From positions 62,001 to 126,000 of the forward strand of contig JAEKKX010000009.1 in NCBI GenBank assembly GCA_019510125.1: 64,000 bases of DNA, given 5' to 3'. The notes beneath the pieces are model-generated. The model was given only the letters and a program-made list of their open reading frames with translations, made no database searches and was not told the origin of the DNA. This document shows positions 50,320 to 60,897 of this stretch, piece after piece. A program made the position numbers and the translations under genes. How positions within the stretch are numbered: the first letter of the stretch is position 1; each line of letters begins with the position of its first letter. The DNA comes from Lysobacterales bacterium. GTDB lineage: Bacteria; Pseudomonadota; Gammaproteobacteria; Xanthomonadales; Xanthomonadaceae.

Positions 50320-50775
50320 TCAGCCGGCCTGGCCGCCGACCTTGGCGCAGGTCGACGCCGGCAGCGCGACGAAGCCCCTGCCCTTGCAACTGCCATGGCC
50401 CTTGCAGGCGTTGTCGGCGGTCTTGCAGTCGTTGTGGCCCTTGCAGGCGTTCACGCCGACGCAATGCACCATCGCGACCTTCGCGGCGTCGACCTTGAAC
50501 GTCGAGCCGGCGTCGACCTTGCCGCCCATGCCGGTGCAGGCGGCCGCGGGCGCAGCGACGAAGCCCTGCCCCTTGCAACTGCCGTGGCCGGCGCAGGCGT
50601 TCGCGGCGGTCCTGCAATCGTTCTGGCCCTTGCAGGCGTTGACGCCGGAACAGTGGACCATCGCCACCTTGCCGGATTTGGACGCGGCAGCGGCCGGGCC
50701 GGCGCCCGAAGCGAGGCCGGCGGCGAGCAGCGCGAGGGACACGCCGGAAAGGATCGAAAGCGCATCGGTTTTCAT
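50320..50775 (-). CDS. bufA: BufA2-type periplasmic bufferin precursor with duplicated core
   Basis: A 151-residue precursor: signal peptide about 1-31, then two copies of one cysteine-rich unit. Copy 1 is about 36-80 and copy 2 about 99-143, with a period of 63 residues. Each has six cysteines in the order HC, NAC, NDC, NAC, GSC and a last AC or TC, and shares VAMVHC, GVNACKG and GHGSCKG. BufA proteins are exported, ribosomally made copper-binding peptides modified by BufB/BufC and protect against copper. Most family members I know of have a single core of this kind. The ATG at 50775 has GGAG about ten bases upstream. Confidence 0.85.
   Translation of the reverse strand: MKTDALSILSGVSLALLAAGLASGAGPAAAASKSGKVAMVHCSGVNACKGQNDCRTAANACAGHGSCKGQGFVAAPAAACTGMGGKVDAGSTFKVDAAKVAMVHCVGVNACKGHNDCKTADNACKGHGSCKGRGFVALPASTCAKVGGQAG
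50347..50670 (-). repeat. Internal duplication of the bufferin core
   Basis: The coding stretch 50670-50536 and its second copy 50481-50347 encode two 45-residue segments that differ at about nine positions, separated by an 18-residue spacer. Together they carry 12 cysteines. Confidence 0.9.
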
Positions 50776-50815
50776 CGAGGGAACTCCTGTCGGGAACGGT
50801 GTGGTCGGGCGATGA

Positions 50816-51982
<1,167 letters not shown>

Positions 51983-52127
51983 AGCCCGCCCGCGGAGGGC
52001 ACGCCCGGCCGTCCGCGCGGTCGCCGGGCAGTCTGCGCCGGGCGGCATTCGTCCGCGGCGGACCGGTGCGCGACGGCGGGTTCTCCGGCATCCTTGTCGC
52101 CGCCCCTTCCCACGGATCCCCGGTGCC

Positions 52128-52559
52128 ATGTTGCGGACCAGCACGGCGTTCGACGACATCGATTTCGCGCTGGTCCACGACTACCTGTCCCGCGAGTCCT
52201 ACTGGGCCCGCGGGATCCCGGCGGAGACGCTGGCGCGCGCCCTGCGGCATTCGCTGTGCTGCAGCGGCTTCGTCGATGGCCGCCAGGTGGCCTTCGCCCG
52301 GGCGGTGACCGACGAGGCGACCTTCGCCTACCTCGCCGACGTGTTCGTGGTCGCCGATCAGCGCGGCCGCGGCCACGGTCGCGCGATCGTCGAGGCGCTG
52401 ATGGCCGACCCCCGCCTGCAGGGCCTGCGCCGCTGGCACCTGGTCACCCGCGACATGCAGCCGCTGTACGCGAAGCTCGGCTTCGAGCCGCTGTCGCAGC
52501 CGGAACGGCACATGCAGCGGCACGATCCGGGCGTGTACCTGCGCAACGACGCCGCATGA
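52128..52559 (+). CDS. GNAT-family N-acetyltransferase
   Basis: A 143-residue small GNAT acetyltransferase. The acetyl-CoA loop is visible as QRGRGHGRAIVEALM after a beta-strand ending DVFVV, and the C-terminal LYAKLGFEPL is typical. The substrate cannot be predicted. Its stop overlaps the start of the next gene (ATGA), so the two are co-translated, and a third gene (aat) follows with another four-base overlap. Confidence 0.88.
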   Translation: MLRTSTAFDDIDFALVHDYLSRESYWARGIPAETLARALRHSLCCSGFVDGRQVAFARAVTDEATFAYLADVFVVADQRGRGHGRAIVEALMADPRLQGLRRWHLVTRDMQPLYAKLGFEPLSQPERHMQRHDPGVYLRNDAA

Positions 52560-53728
52560 CCCTCCGCGCCGTTCCCGGTCTCGATGCGATCCCCGCCGCG
52601 CACTGGGACGCCCTCCACGACGGCCGCAATCCGTTCGTCTCGCACGCCTTCCTCGCAGGGCTGGAAAGCCACGGCTGCCTGCGCGAGGACTGGGGCTGGA
52701 CGCCGCTGCACCTGACTCTGTGGGACGGCGAGGCGCTGGTGGCCGCGGCGCCGGGCTACGTGAAGACCAATTCGCACGGCGAGTTCGTGTTCGACCACGC
52801 CTGGGCGCGGGCCTATGCGCACTATGGGCAGGACTACTACCCGAAGTGGCTGTGCGCCGTGCCCTACTCCCCGGTGACCGGGCCGCGGCTGCTCGCGCGC
52901 GATGCGGACGCGCGCGCGGCGCTGGTGCGCGCGATGCCCGCGCTCGCGCGCGCGGCCGGATGCTCGTCCGCGCACGTGAACTTCCATGCCGACGCCGACG
53001 AGGCCGCGTTCGCCGCGGACGCGCCGGGCGACGGCTGGCTGTCGCGGATCGACCTGCAGTACCACTGGCGCAACGACGCCGGCTGGACGGACTTCGACCG
53101 CTTCCTCGCCGCGATGGACCACAAGCACCGCAAGAACATCCGCCAGGAGCGGGCGAAGGTCGCGCGCGCCGGCGTGCGCTTCCGCATCGTCCACGGCGAC
53201 GAGGCGAGCGAGGCCGACCTGGCGGCCATGCACGGGTTCTACCGGCGGACCTTCGACGACTACGGCAACGCGCCGGCGCTGACCCTGCCGTTCTTCCGCC
53301 ACCTCGCCCAGGCGCTGCCGCGCGGGCTGGTGCTGATCCTCGCGGAACTCGACGGCGCGCCGATCGCGGGCGCGTTCTGCCTGCGCGGCGGCGACACCCT
53401 GTACGGCCGCTACTGGGGCGCCGCGCGCGCGCTGCCCGGCCTGCATTTCGAGACCTGCTACTACCAGGGCATCGACTACTGCCTGCGCGAGGGACTGACC
53501 CGGTTCGAGCCCGGCGCGCAGGGCGAGCACAAGATCGACCGCGGTTTCCTGCCGAGAGTCGTGCGCAGCCGGCACTGGATCGCCGAGGCCGGCTTCGCCG
53601 ACGCCCTCGCCCGCTGGTGCGACGAGGAGGCCGAGGCGACCCGGCGCTGGGCGGCGGAACTGGCGACCCATTCGCCGTTCCGCAGGCCGGCACCGACACC
53701 GGCCCCGCCAACGGCCACGACGCCGTGA
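52556..53728 (+). CDS. GNAT-like peptidogalycan biosynthesis protein (DUF482/FemAB-like)
   Basis: A 390-residue DUF482-type protein with a double-GNAT fold. Seen: the start NPFVSHAFLAGLE, KTNSHGEFVFDHAWA, YPKWLCAVPYSPVTGPRLL, KHRKNIRQERAKV, and LPGLHFETCYYQGIDYCLREGL, then GAQGEHKIDRGF near the end. All are hallmarks of this family, often annotated as acyl-CoA N-acyltransferase or peptidogalycan synthesis protein; its true substrate is unknown. It overlaps its neighbours by four bases at both ends (ATGA, GTGA), so it is part of a GNAT-DUF482-aat operon. Confidence 0.9.
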   Translation: MTLRAVPGLDAIPAAHWDALHDGRNPFVSHAFLAGLESHGCLREDWGWTPLHLTLWDGEALVAAAPGYVKTNSHGEFVFDHAWARAYAHYGQDYYPKWLCAVPYSPVTGPRLLARDADARAALVRAMPALARAAGCSSAHVNFHADADEAAFAADAPGDGWLSRIDLQYHWRNDAGWTDFDRFLAAMDHKHRKNIRQERAKVARAGVRFRIVHGDEASEADLAAMHGFYRRTFDDYGNAPALTLPFFRHLAQALPRGLVLILAELDGAPIAGAFCLRGGDTLYGRYWGAARALPGLHFETCYYQGIDYCLREGLTRFEPGAQGEHKIDRGFLPRVVRSRHWIAEAGFADALARWCDEEAEATRRWAAELATHSPFRRPAPTPAPPTATTP

Positions 53729-54459
53729 GCCTGCGCCTGGCCTGGCTCCCGGCCGACCCGGCCGCGCCGTTCCCGCCGCCGGCGAGCGCGCTGGAGGATC
53801 CGAACGGTTTGCTCGCCGCCGGCGGCGACCTGCATCCGCTGCGACTGCTCAACGCCTACCGGGAGGGCATCTTCCCCTGGTTCTCCGAGGGCGAACCGAT
53901 CCTGTGGTGGTCGCCCGCCCCGCGCGCGGTGTTCCGCACCGACGGCCTGCACCTGTCGCGGCGCGACCGGCGCACGCTGCGCGGTTCGGGCTGGACCGCG
54001 CGCGCCGACACCGCGTTCGCCGAGGTCGTCCGCGCCTGCGCCGGCACGCCCCGACGCGGCCAGGACGGGACCTGGATCACCGCCGGCATGCAGGCGGCGT
54101 ACCGTGAACTGCACCGGCTCGGGCACGCCCACAGCGTCGAGGTCTTCGACCCCGACGGACGACTGGTCGGCGCGATCTACGGCGTCGCCATCGGCAGGAT
54201 GTTCTTCGGCGAGAGCATGGTCAGCCTGGCGTCCGGAGGCTCGAAGGCCGCGCTGGCCGCCCTCGCCCACCGCCTCGCCGCCTGGGGCTGGCCGCTGATC
54301 GACGCGCAGGTCGAGCATCCGCATCTGGCGCGGCTCGGGGCCGAAGCCTGGCCGCGGGATCGCTTCCTGGCGGCGATCGCCACGCTGACCGCGGCGCCGG
54401 GACGGATCGGCGCATGGACCGGCGCTTTCGGCGCGATGCCGGCGTCCGAGTTCGCCTGA
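53725..54459 (+). CDS. aat: Leucyl/phenylalanyl-tRNA--protein transferase
   Basis: A 244-residue enzyme that adds Leu or Phe from tRNA to N-terminal Lys/Arg, making N-degrons. Seen: EDPNGLLAAGGDL, YREGIFPWFSEGEPILWWSP, TWITAGMQAAYRELHRLGHAHSVEV, GRMFFGESMVS and the closing IDAQVEHPHLARLGA. The GTG at 53725 overlaps the previous stop (GTGA). Its N-degrons are delivered by ClpS to ClpAP, both encoded within 4 kb, a shared-pathway grouping. Confidence 0.95.
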   Translation: MSLRLAWLPADPAAPFPPPASALEDPNGLLAAGGDLHPLRLLNAYREGIFPWFSEGEPILWWSPAPRAVFRTDGLHLSRRDRRTLRGSGWTARADTAFAEVVRACAGTPRRGQDGTWITAGMQAAYRELHRLGHAHSVEVFDPDGRLVGAIYGVAIGRMFFGESMVSLASGGSKAALAALAHRLAAWGWPLIDAQVEHPHLARLGAEAWPRDRFLAAIATLTAAPGRIGAWTGAFGAMPASEFA

Positions 54460-54471
54460 GTCTCCGGCGTT

Positions 54472-54500
54472 TTGCGCGAACCGCCCGTTCGTGGCAGAAT
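54472..54500 (+). promoter_or_regulatory. Candidate promoter of infA
   Basis: TTGCGC (54472-54477), a 17-bp spacer and CAGAAT (54495-54500) lie 50 bp before the infA ATG. The match to consensus is moderate, but spacing and place fit. Confidence 0.45.
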
Positions 54501-54549
54501 ACGCGGCTTCGTCGGGCCATTCGCCCGGCCTCACCACGATGCAGGGCGC

Positions 54550-54768
54550 ATGGCGAAAGACGACGTCATCGAATTCGAAGGGACCGTTTCCGAAACGCTC
54601 CCGAACACCATGTTCCGAGTGAAGCTCGAGAACGGGCACGAAATCATTGCCCACATCTCGGGCCGGATGCGCAAGAACTACATCCGCATCCTCACCGGCG
54701 ACAAGGTCAAGGTCGAAATGACCCCCTACGACCTGACCAAGGGTCGCATCACGTATCGCATGAAGTGA
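54550..54768 (+). CDS. infA: Translation initiation factor IF-1
   Basis: A 72-residue OB-fold protein, the normal family length: [64 protein letters not shown]. It binds the 30S A site during initiation. It is followed by a strong terminator shared with clpA, in the aat-infA-clpA order common in Xanthomonadales and pseudomonads. Confidence 0.98.
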   Translation: MAKDDVIEFEGTVSETLPNTMFRVKLENGHEIIAHISGRMRKNYIRILTGDKVKVEMTPYDLTKGRITYRMK

Positions 54769-54787
54769 TGCTTGCAACCAATTGAAA

Positions 54788-54814
54788 ACAAAGGCGGCCG
54801 ATGGCCGCCTTTGT
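54788..54814. terminator. Bidirectional intrinsic terminator between infA and clpA
   Basis: A perfect 12-bp stem (ACAAAGGCGGCC/GGCCGCCTTTGT) with loop GAT lies 20 bp after the infA stop and 37 bp after the clpA stop. An A-rich stretch precedes the hairpin on the plus strand and a T-rich one follows, so it can stop transcription from both sides. Confidence 0.88.
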
Positions 54815-54850
54815 CGTTTCAGGACCAAGCCACCCGCGCGGTGGCGGCCC

Positions 54851-57136
54851 TCACTCGACCGTCGCCGGCAACAGCTTCTCCGGCTCGGCCTGGGCCTCGA
54901 CCACCAGTTCGTCGTCGCGCACGTCGATCGACACCCGGCCGCCGTTCACCAGCTTGCCGAACAGCAGTTCGTCCGCCAGCGGCCGCTTGATCCGGTCCTG
55001 GATGACCCGGGCCATCGGCCGCGCGCCCATCAGCGGGTCGAAGCCGTGCTCGGCCAGCCAGTCGCGGGCCGCCGGGGTGGCCGACAGCGACACGTCCTTC
55101 TCGTGCAGCAGGGTTTCCAGCTCGATCAGGAACTTGTCCACGACCCGGAGGATGTGGTCGAAGCCCAGCGCCTGGAACTGCACCACCGCATCGAGGCGGT
55201 TGCGGAATTCCGGGCTGAAGCTGCGGCGGATGATCTCCATCGCGTCGGTGCTGTGGTCCTGCTTGGTGAAACCGATCGACCGCCGCGCCGCCTGCACCGC
55301 GCCGGCGTTGGTGGTCATCACCAGGACCACGTTGCGGAAATTCGCCTCGCGGCCGTTGGTGTCGGTCAGGATCCCGCGGTCCATCACCTGCAGGAGGATG
55401 TTGAAGATGTCCGGGTGGGCCTTCTCGACCTCGTCCAGCAGCAGCACGCAGTGCGGCGTCTTGACGATCTTCTCGGTCAGCAGGCCGCCCTGGTCGAAGC
55501 CGACATAGCCGGGGGGCGCGCCGATCAGGCGGCTCACCGAATGCGGCTCCATGTATTCGCTCATGTCGAAGCGGACCAGTTCGATCCCGAGCTGCAGCGC
55601 GAGCTGGCGGGTGACCTCGGTCTTGCCGACGCCGGTCGGGCCGGCGAACAGGAAGCTGCCGATCGGCTTGTCCGGGTTCGCCAGTCCCGAACGCGCGAGC
55701 TTGATCGCCGCGGTCAGGGTGTCGATCGCCGGATCCTGGCCGAAGATCACCATCTTCAGGTTGCGCTCGAGGTGCTGCAGCACGTCCTTGTCGGACGCGC
55801 TGACCTGCTTGGGCGGGATCCGCGCCATCTTGGCGATGATCAGCTCGACCTCCTCGACGTCGATCCGCTGCTTGCGCGACTCCGGCGCCAGCAGTTGCTG
55901 GCGCGCGCCGGCCTCGTCGATCACGTCGATGGCCTTGTCCGGCAGCAGGCGGTCGTTGAGGTGCTTGACCGACAGGTCGACCGCCGCCTGGATCGCGTCG
56001 TCGGCGTAGGTGACGTTGTGGTGGGCCTCGTAGCGGGGCCGCAGGCCGCGCAGGATCTCGACCGCCTCGCCGATGGTCGGCTCGACCACGTCGATCTTCT
56101 GGAAGCGGCGGGCCAGCGCCCGGTCCTTCTCGAAGATGCCGCGGTATTCCTGGAATGTCGTCGAACCGATGCAGCGCAGGTCGCCCGACGCCAGCGCCGG
56201 CTTGATCAGGTTGCTGGCGTCCATGGTGCCGCCGCTGGCCGAGCCCGCGCCGATGATGGTGTGGATCTCGTCGACGAACAGGACCGCGTGCGGGATCTTC
56301 TTCAGCGCGGCCAGCACCGACTTCAGGCGCTTCTCGAAGTCGCCGCGGTACTTGGTGCCGGCGACCAGCGCGCCGAGGTCGAGCGAGTAGATGACCGCGT
56401 CGGCGAGCACGTCCGGCACTTCGCCGTCGACGATGCGACGCGCCAGGCCTTCGGCCAGCGCGGTCTTGCCGACGCCGGCCTCGCCGACGTAGAGCGGGTT
56501 GTTCTTGCGCCGGCGGCACAGGACCTGGATGGTGCGCTCGATTTCCTCGGCGCGGCCGACCAGCGGGTCGATCCGGCCTTCGCGGGCCATCTGGTTGAGG
56601 TTGGTCGCGAATTCGCCCAGCGGATCGTTGCGGCCTTCGCCGCCCTCGCCCGCCTCGCCGCCCTGTTCGCCGGACTCGGGCGCCGGCTGCGACGGCAGGT
56701 CGCCGGCCTTGGTGATGCCGTGGGACAGGAAATTGACGACGTCCAGCCGGGTCACGCCCTGCTGGTTGAGGTAGTAGACGGCGTAGGAATCCTTTTCGCC
56801 GAAGATCGCGACCAGGACGTTGGCGCCGGCGACCTCGGTCTTGCCCGAGGACTGAACGTGGTAGACCGCCCGCTGCAGCACGCGCTGGAACCCCAGGGTG
56901 GCCTGGGTGTCGCGCGCGTCGCCCTCGGGCAGGGTCGAGACGGACGTCGAGATCGCGTGCTCCAGATCGGCGCGCAAGCGCTGGAAATCCACGCCGCAGG
57001 CCTTGAGCACGCCCTCGGCGGAAGGATTGTCGATGAGCGCCAGCAACAGGTGCTCGACGGTCATGTATTCGTGCCGCGCCTCACGGGCGTGCTTGTAGCA
57101 CTGGCCGATGGCGAATTCGAGATCTTTGCTGAACAT
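54851..57136 (-). CDS. clpA: ATP-dependent Clp protease ATP-binding subunit ClpA
   Basis: A 761-residue AAA+ unfoldase. N-domain (SKDLEFAIGQCYKHAREARHEYMTVEHLLLAL), an acidic spacer, the first ATPase module with Walker A GEAGVGKTAL and EIHTIIGAG, and a second module with GPTGVGKTEVTRQL and LLLDEVEKAHPDIF. The ClpP-binding IGF-type loop region is in the second module (VQAARRSIGFTKQ). It partners with ClpS, encoded 282 bp upstream on the same strand. The gap between them shows no gene. Confidence 0.97.
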   Translation of the reverse strand: MFSKDLEFAIGQCYKHAREARHEYMTVEHLLLALIDNPSAEGVLKACGVDFQRLRADLEHAISTSVSTLPEGDARDTQATLGFQRVLQRAVYHVQSSGKTEVAGANVLVAIFGEKDSYAVYYLNQQGVTRLDVVNFLSHGITKAGDLPSQPAPESGEQGGEAGEGGEGRNDPLGEFATNLNQMAREGRIDPLVGRAEEIERTIQVLCRRRKNNPLYVGEAGVGKTALAEGLARRIVDGEVPDVLADAVIYSLDLGALVAGTKYRGDFEKRLKSVLAALKKIPHAVLFVDEIHTIIGAGSASGGTMDASNLIKPALASGDLRCIGSTTFQEYRGIFEKDRALARRFQKIDVVEPTIGEAVEILRGLRPRYEAHHNVTYADDAIQAAVDLSVKHLNDRLLPDKAIDVIDEAGARQQLLAPESRKQRIDVEEVELIIAKMARIPPKQVSASDKDVLQHLERNLKMVIFGQDPAIDTLTAAIKLARSGLANPDKPIGSFLFAGPTGVGKTEVTRQLALQLGIELVRFDMSEYMEPHSVSRLIGAPPGYVGFDQGGLLTEKIVKTPHCVLLLDEVEKAHPDIFNILLQVMDRGILTDTNGREANFRNVVLVMTTNAGAVQAARRSIGFTKQDHSTDAMEIIRRSFSPEFRNRLDAVVQFQALGFDHILRVVDKFLIELETLLHEKDVSLSATPAARDWLAEHGFDPLMGARPMARVIQDRIKRPLADELLFGKLVNGGRVSIDVRDDELVVEAQAEPEKLLPATVE

Positions 57137-57418
57137 GGTCGCTGCCGCCCTCCGAGAAGTTCTGCCGTTCGAGTCCGGAATCGACGTCCCGCGGCAGCGG
57201 CAGGTCGAATCTGGACACGGGGATCAGAATGGGTCGCCCCACCCTGACGCGAAATACCGGGGATCCGGAACACTGCGTCGTGCCGGAACGTCGCAATCGC
57301 GGCGTTCCCGTCCATGCGTCACGACAATGAGCCGTCGTGTGCCCGGATGCAAGAACGCAAGTTCCGCGCCAGAAGGCGCGATCGATCGGTACCGCGTCGG
57401 CCGGAGTTGGGGCCTGGG

Positions 57419-57745
57419 TCAGGCCTTTTCCATGGTGCACAGCAGCGGATGCTGGTTCATCCGTGCGAATTCGTTCACCTGGGCGACCTTGGACTCGGCG
57501 ATCTCGCGGGTGAACACCCCGCAGACGCCGCGGCCGCGGGTGTGGACGTGGAGCATGACCTGGGTCGCCTTCTCCAGCGGCATGGAGAAGAAACGCGTCA
57601 GCACTTCCACCACGAAGTCCATCGGGGTGTAGTCGTCGTTCAACAGCAGGACCGCGTACAGCGGCGGTCGCGCCAGTTCGGGCTTGCTGACCTCGACGGC
57701 GACGCCATGTCCGTGATCGGATTCGTGTTCTGGATGACCGGCCAT
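57419..57745 (-). CDS. clpS: ATP-dependent Clp protease adaptor ClpS
   Basis: A 108-residue adaptor that delivers N-degron substrates to ClpAP. Seen: [20 protein letters not shown] with the N-degron pocket residues, [24 protein letters not shown] and the ending [10 protein letters not shown]. The first 30 residues are a flexible His/Glu-rich arm. The start MAGHPEHES at 57745 fits the family. The Aat transferase that makes its substrates is encoded at 53725-54459. Confidence 0.96.
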   Translation of the reverse strand: MAGHPEHESDHGHGVAVEVSKPELARPPLYAVLLLNDDYTPMDFVVEVLTRFFSMPLEKATQVMLHVHTRGRGVCGVFTREIAESKVAQVNEFARMNQHPLLCTMEKA

Positions 57746-58146
57746 GTGCGAATTATACGGCGCACGGTACGACTCGACGACGGGCATCGCGGCACGTCGG
57801 AGGATCGCGACGCGCCGGGACCGACCCCGCCCCGGGCTGGGCACCCCGCGACCGGCGCCGCGCCATCGCATCGATCGACGGCGACGCCGCGTCCGGCGCG
57901 GGCGATGCGGGCATGTCGCCCGACGGCGGTCCGCGATCGTGCGATCCACCGGCAAGCGATCCGCCGACGCGCGACCGCCGGTCGATCCGGCCGTCGCGGC
58001 CCGTGCCGACGGACGCGCGCGAGGCGCCACCCCCGCATCTGCGGGGGGGCGGAAGACCGCCGGACCGTGGACGACGGTCCAGCCGTCGGGACACAATGCC
58101 GACCGCAGACGGCCGTCCCGGCCGTCCTCTCAAAGGGGAATCGTTC
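57746..58146. other. 401-bp gene-free stretch with several hairpins
   Basis: Frames here have biased Arg/Ser/Pro composition and look like shadows. Visible structures are an 8-bp stem CCCCCGCA/TGCGGGGG with a two-base loop (58030-58047) and a 7-bp stem GGACCGT/ACGGTCC with a five-base loop (58062-58080). The stretch must hold the promoters of clpS (leftward) and of the secreted-protein gene (rightward), but I cannot name a convincing pair. Confidence 0.5.
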
Positions 58147-58632
58147 ATGTCGCTGGTTCGTACCTCGGTCATCGCCTCCACGCTGTTCGCCGCCGCCCTC
58201 GCGCTGGCGCCCGCCGCCCACGCCGAGGACGCCTCGGTGAAGTCCCGGCTCGATGCCCAGGGCATCAAGTATTCGGTCGACGACGACGGCGACTTCAAGG
58301 TCACCTACAACTACAGCAAGGAAGGCCGGACCCAGCTCGTCTTCGTCAGCGGCAGCACCGAGAGCGTCGGCGGCTACAGCATCCGCGAGGTCTTCGCGCC
58401 GGCGGCGCGGGTCGAGAAGGACGGCATCAACGGCGCCAAGGCGCTGGAACTGCTCGCCGAGAGCCGCAAGAACAAGCTGGGGAGCTGGGAGATCGGCGGC
58501 GACGTGCTGTATTTCGTGATCAAGCTGCCCGACTCGATCAACGCCGCCCAGCTCGAGGCCGCGATGGACATCGCCGCCGAGACCGCGGACGACATGGAGA
58601 TCAAGTTCAGCGGCGACCGCGACGACCTCTGA
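58147..58632 (+). CDS. Exported YbjN-like small protein
   Basis: A 161-residue protein with a signal peptide (about 1-26, ending AHAE) and a soluble domain: VKSRLDAQGIKYSVDDDGDFKVTY, then a beta-hairpin and the C-terminal NAAQLEAAMDIAAETADDME. This resembles the YbjN/type III chaperone-like fold, but the assignment is by pattern only. AAGGGGAA precedes the ATG. It is followed by the nudix gene after 16 bp, so the two may be co-transcribed. Confidence 0.75.
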   Translation: MSLVRTSVIASTLFAAALALAPAAHAEDASVKSRLDAQGIKYSVDDDGDFKVTYNYSKEGRTQLVFVSGSTESVGGYSIREVFAPAARVEKDGINGAKALELLAESRKNKLGSWEIGGDVLYFVIKLPDSINAAQLEAAMDIAAETADDMEIKFSGDRDDL

Positions 58633-58648
58633 GGTCGATCGAAGGCCG

Positions 58649-59113
58649 ATGACCTATCGCGAAGGCCGTTTCTGGCAGCCGGACGTGACCGTGGCCACCG
58701 TGGTGGTGGCCGACGGTCGCCTGCTGTGCGTCGAGGAGCGGGTGAACGGCCGCCTGGTGCTCAACCAGCCGGCCGGCCATCTCGAACCCGACGAAAGCCT
58801 GCAGGACGCGGCCCTGCGCGAGACCCGCGAGGAAACCGGCTGGGACGTGCGCCTGACCGGCTTCCTCGGCGCCTACCAGTGGAAGGCGCCGGAGACCGGC
58901 CGCCACTACCTCCGCTTCGGCTTCGCCGCCGAACCCGACCGTCACGACCCGGCCCGTCCGCTCGACGACGGCATCGTCCGCGCGCTGTGGATGACGCCGG
59001 AGGAGTTGCTCGACGCCCGCGACCGGCATCGCAGCCCGCTGGTCTGGCAGGTGGTCGCCGACCACCTCGCCGGCCACCGTTTCCCGCTGTCGCTGCTGCG
59101 ACACCCCGCCTGA
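58649..59113 (+). CDS. NUDIX hydrolase (NudJ-like)
   Basis: A 154-residue hydrolase with a full nudix box at residues 43-65 (GHLEPDES...RETREETGW). The start [18 protein letters not shown] and the following [17 protein letters not shown] are characteristic of NudJ, which removes pyrophosphate from HMP-PP and nucleoside triphosphates. It lies 8 bp before mnmA, an arrangement frequent in gammaproteobacteria. Confidence 0.9.
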   Translation: MTYREGRFWQPDVTVATVVVADGRLLCVEERVNGRLVLNQPAGHLEPDESLQDAALRETREETGWDVRLTGFLGAYQWKAPETGRHYLRFGFAAEPDRHDPARPLDDGIVRALWMTPEELLDARDRHRSPLVWQVVADHLAGHRFPLSLLRHPA

Positions 59114-59121
59114 GCGGGCGC

Positions 59122-60249
59122 ATGGCCGCCCCTCGGATCATCGTCGGCATGTCCGGCGGCGTCGATTCCTCGGTCGCCGCGCTGGTCCTGCGCGACGCGG
59201 CGCTGGCCGGCGGACCCGCCGTCGCCGGTCTGTTCATGACCAACTGGGCCGACGACGGCAGCGGCGACTGCCGCGCCGAGGACGACCGCCGCGACGCGGT
59301 CGCGGTCTGCGGCCGGCTCGGCCTGCCGATCCACTTCCGCGATTTCTCGAAGGAATACTGGGCCGGCGTGTTCGAGCATTTCCTGGCCGAATACGCCGCC
59401 GGGCGCACGCCCAACCCGGACGTGCTGTGCAACCGCGAGATCAAGTTCAAGCATTTCCTCGACGCCGCCCGCGAACTGGGCGCCGACGCGATCGCCACCG
59501 GGCACTACGCGCGGGTCGACGCGCGCGACGGCGCCTGGCGGCTGCTGCGCGCCGTGGACCGGAGCAAGGACCAGAGCTACTTCCTGCACCAGCTCGGGCA
59601 GTCGCAACTGGCGGCGACCCGCTTCCCGCTGGGCGGGCTGATCAAGACCAAGGTGCGCCGCATGGCCGCCGAGGCCGGGCTGCCGACCGCCGCGAAGAAG
59701 GACTCGACCGGCATCTGCTTCATCGGCGAGCGCGACTTCCGCAGCTTCCTGTCGCAGTATCTGCCGGCCAGGCCCGGGCCGATGGTCACGCCGGACGGCC
59801 GCCGCATCGGCGAACACCCCGGCGTGTTCTATTTCACGCTCGGCCAGCGCGAGGGCCTGCACATCGGCGGCGTGAAGGGCTTCGCCGCCGCGCCGTGGTT
59901 CGTGGTCGGCAAGCGGGTGGCGGACAACACCCTCATCGTCGACCAGGGCAGCGATTCGCCGTACCTGTTCTCGCACCGGCTGTGGACCGAGCCCGCGCAC
60001 TGGATCGCCGGCGCGCCGCCGGCGCGGGCGTTCGCCTGCACCGCACAGACGCGCTACCGCCAGCGCGACGAAGCCTGCACGGTCGAGGTCCGCGACGACG
60101 GCACGCTGGCGGTGGGCTTCGCCGACCCGCAGCGCGCGGTCACCCCCGGGCAGTCGCTGGTGCTCTACGACGGCGAGGTCTGCCTCGGCGGCGCGGTGAT
60201 CGCCGCCACCGACGCGCCGCTGGAGGATGCGGCGTCCGCCCGCGACTGA
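59122..60249 (+). CDS. mnmA: tRNA 2-thiouridylase MnmA
   Basis: A 375-residue enzyme that adds sulfur to U34 of Lys, Glu and Gln tRNAs. PP-loop GMSGGVDSS (9-17), [12 protein letters not shown] with the first catalytic cysteine, [15 protein letters not shown] with the second cysteine, and the [13 protein letters not shown] segment. It follows the nudix gene by 8 bp and precedes hflD by 31 bp, an operon conserved in many gammaproteobacteria. Confidence 0.97.
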   Translation: MAAPRIIVGMSGGVDSSVAALVLRDAALAGGPAVAGLFMTNWADDGSGDCRAEDDRRDAVAVCGRLGLPIHFRDFSKEYWAGVFEHFLAEYAAGRTPNPDVLCNREIKFKHFLDAARELGADAIATGHYARVDARDGAWRLLRAVDRSKDQSYFLHQLGQSQLAATRFPLGGLIKTKVRRMAAEAGLPTAAKKDSTGICFIGERDFRSFLSQYLPARPGPMVTPDGRRIGEHPGVFYFTLGQREGLHIGGVKGFAAAPWFVVGKRVADNTLIVDQGSDSPYLFSHRLWTEPAHWIAGAPPARAFACTAQTRYRQRDEACTVEVRDDGTLAVGFADPQRAVTPGQSLVLYDGEVCLGGAVIAATDAPLEDAASARD

Positions 60250-60280
60250 CCGCAGGGCGCTTCCCGGCTATCCTGTGGGG

Positions 60281-60895
60281 ATGACGACACCGGATCTCCG
60301 TTCCCGCACGCTGGCCCTCGCCGGCCTGCTCCAGTCCCTCAAACTCGTGCGCCAGATCGCCGACACCGGCCATGCCGACGCCGACGGCGAGCGCGCCATG
60401 CTCGACAGCGTGTTCCGGATCGACGCGGACACCGCCGATGCGGTCTACGGCGGCGCGCACGCGCTGCGCAACGGGCTGAAGCTCCTGCACGCGCAACTCA
60501 CCGACCGCGGGGGCGACGAGTCCCTGTCGCGGCTCGGCCTGTCGGTCCTGCGGATCGAACGCGGCTTCGTCGCCGACCCCGCGATGGCCCGCCGCATCGG
60601 CGACGCCCTGCGCGACCTGCAGGCGACGGCCGAACGCCAGGGCAGCCTGCATCCGGACGTCATCGGCCGCCTCGGCCGGCTCTACGCCGACACCATCAGC
60701 CACCTGCAGCCCAAGGTCATCGTCCACGGCAACCCGCACTACCTGCAGCAGCCGGACGTCGTCGCCGAGATCCGAGCGCTGCTGCTCGCCGCCCTGCGTT
60801 CGGCCGTGCTCTGGCGGCAGATGGGCGGCAGCTACTGGGACTTCGTGTTCCGGCGCCGGGCGATGGCGGCCGTGATCGACGCGGGTCTGGCGTAA
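60281..60895 (+). CDS. hflD: High-frequency lysogenization protein HflD homolog
   Basis: A 204-residue all-helical peripheral membrane protein. Family marks are LALAGLLQSLKLVRQIADTG near the start, SVFRIDADTADAVYGG, LSVLRIERG, and the closing AALRSAVLWRQMGGSYWDFVFRR. In E. coli it binds lambda CII; its housekeeping role is unclear, but it usually follows mnmA as here. It converges on the TPM-domain gene with only two bases between the stops. Confidence 0.94.
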   Translation: MTTPDLRSRTLALAGLLQSLKLVRQIADTGHADADGERAMLDSVFRIDADTADAVYGGAHALRNGLKLLHAQLTDRGGDESLSRLGLSVLRIERGFVADPAMARRIGDALRDLQATAERQGSLHPDVIGRLGRLYADTISHLQPKVIVHGNPHYLQQPDVVAEIRALLLAALRSAVLWRQMGGSYWDFVFRRRAMAAVIDAGLA

Positions 60896-60897
60896 CC

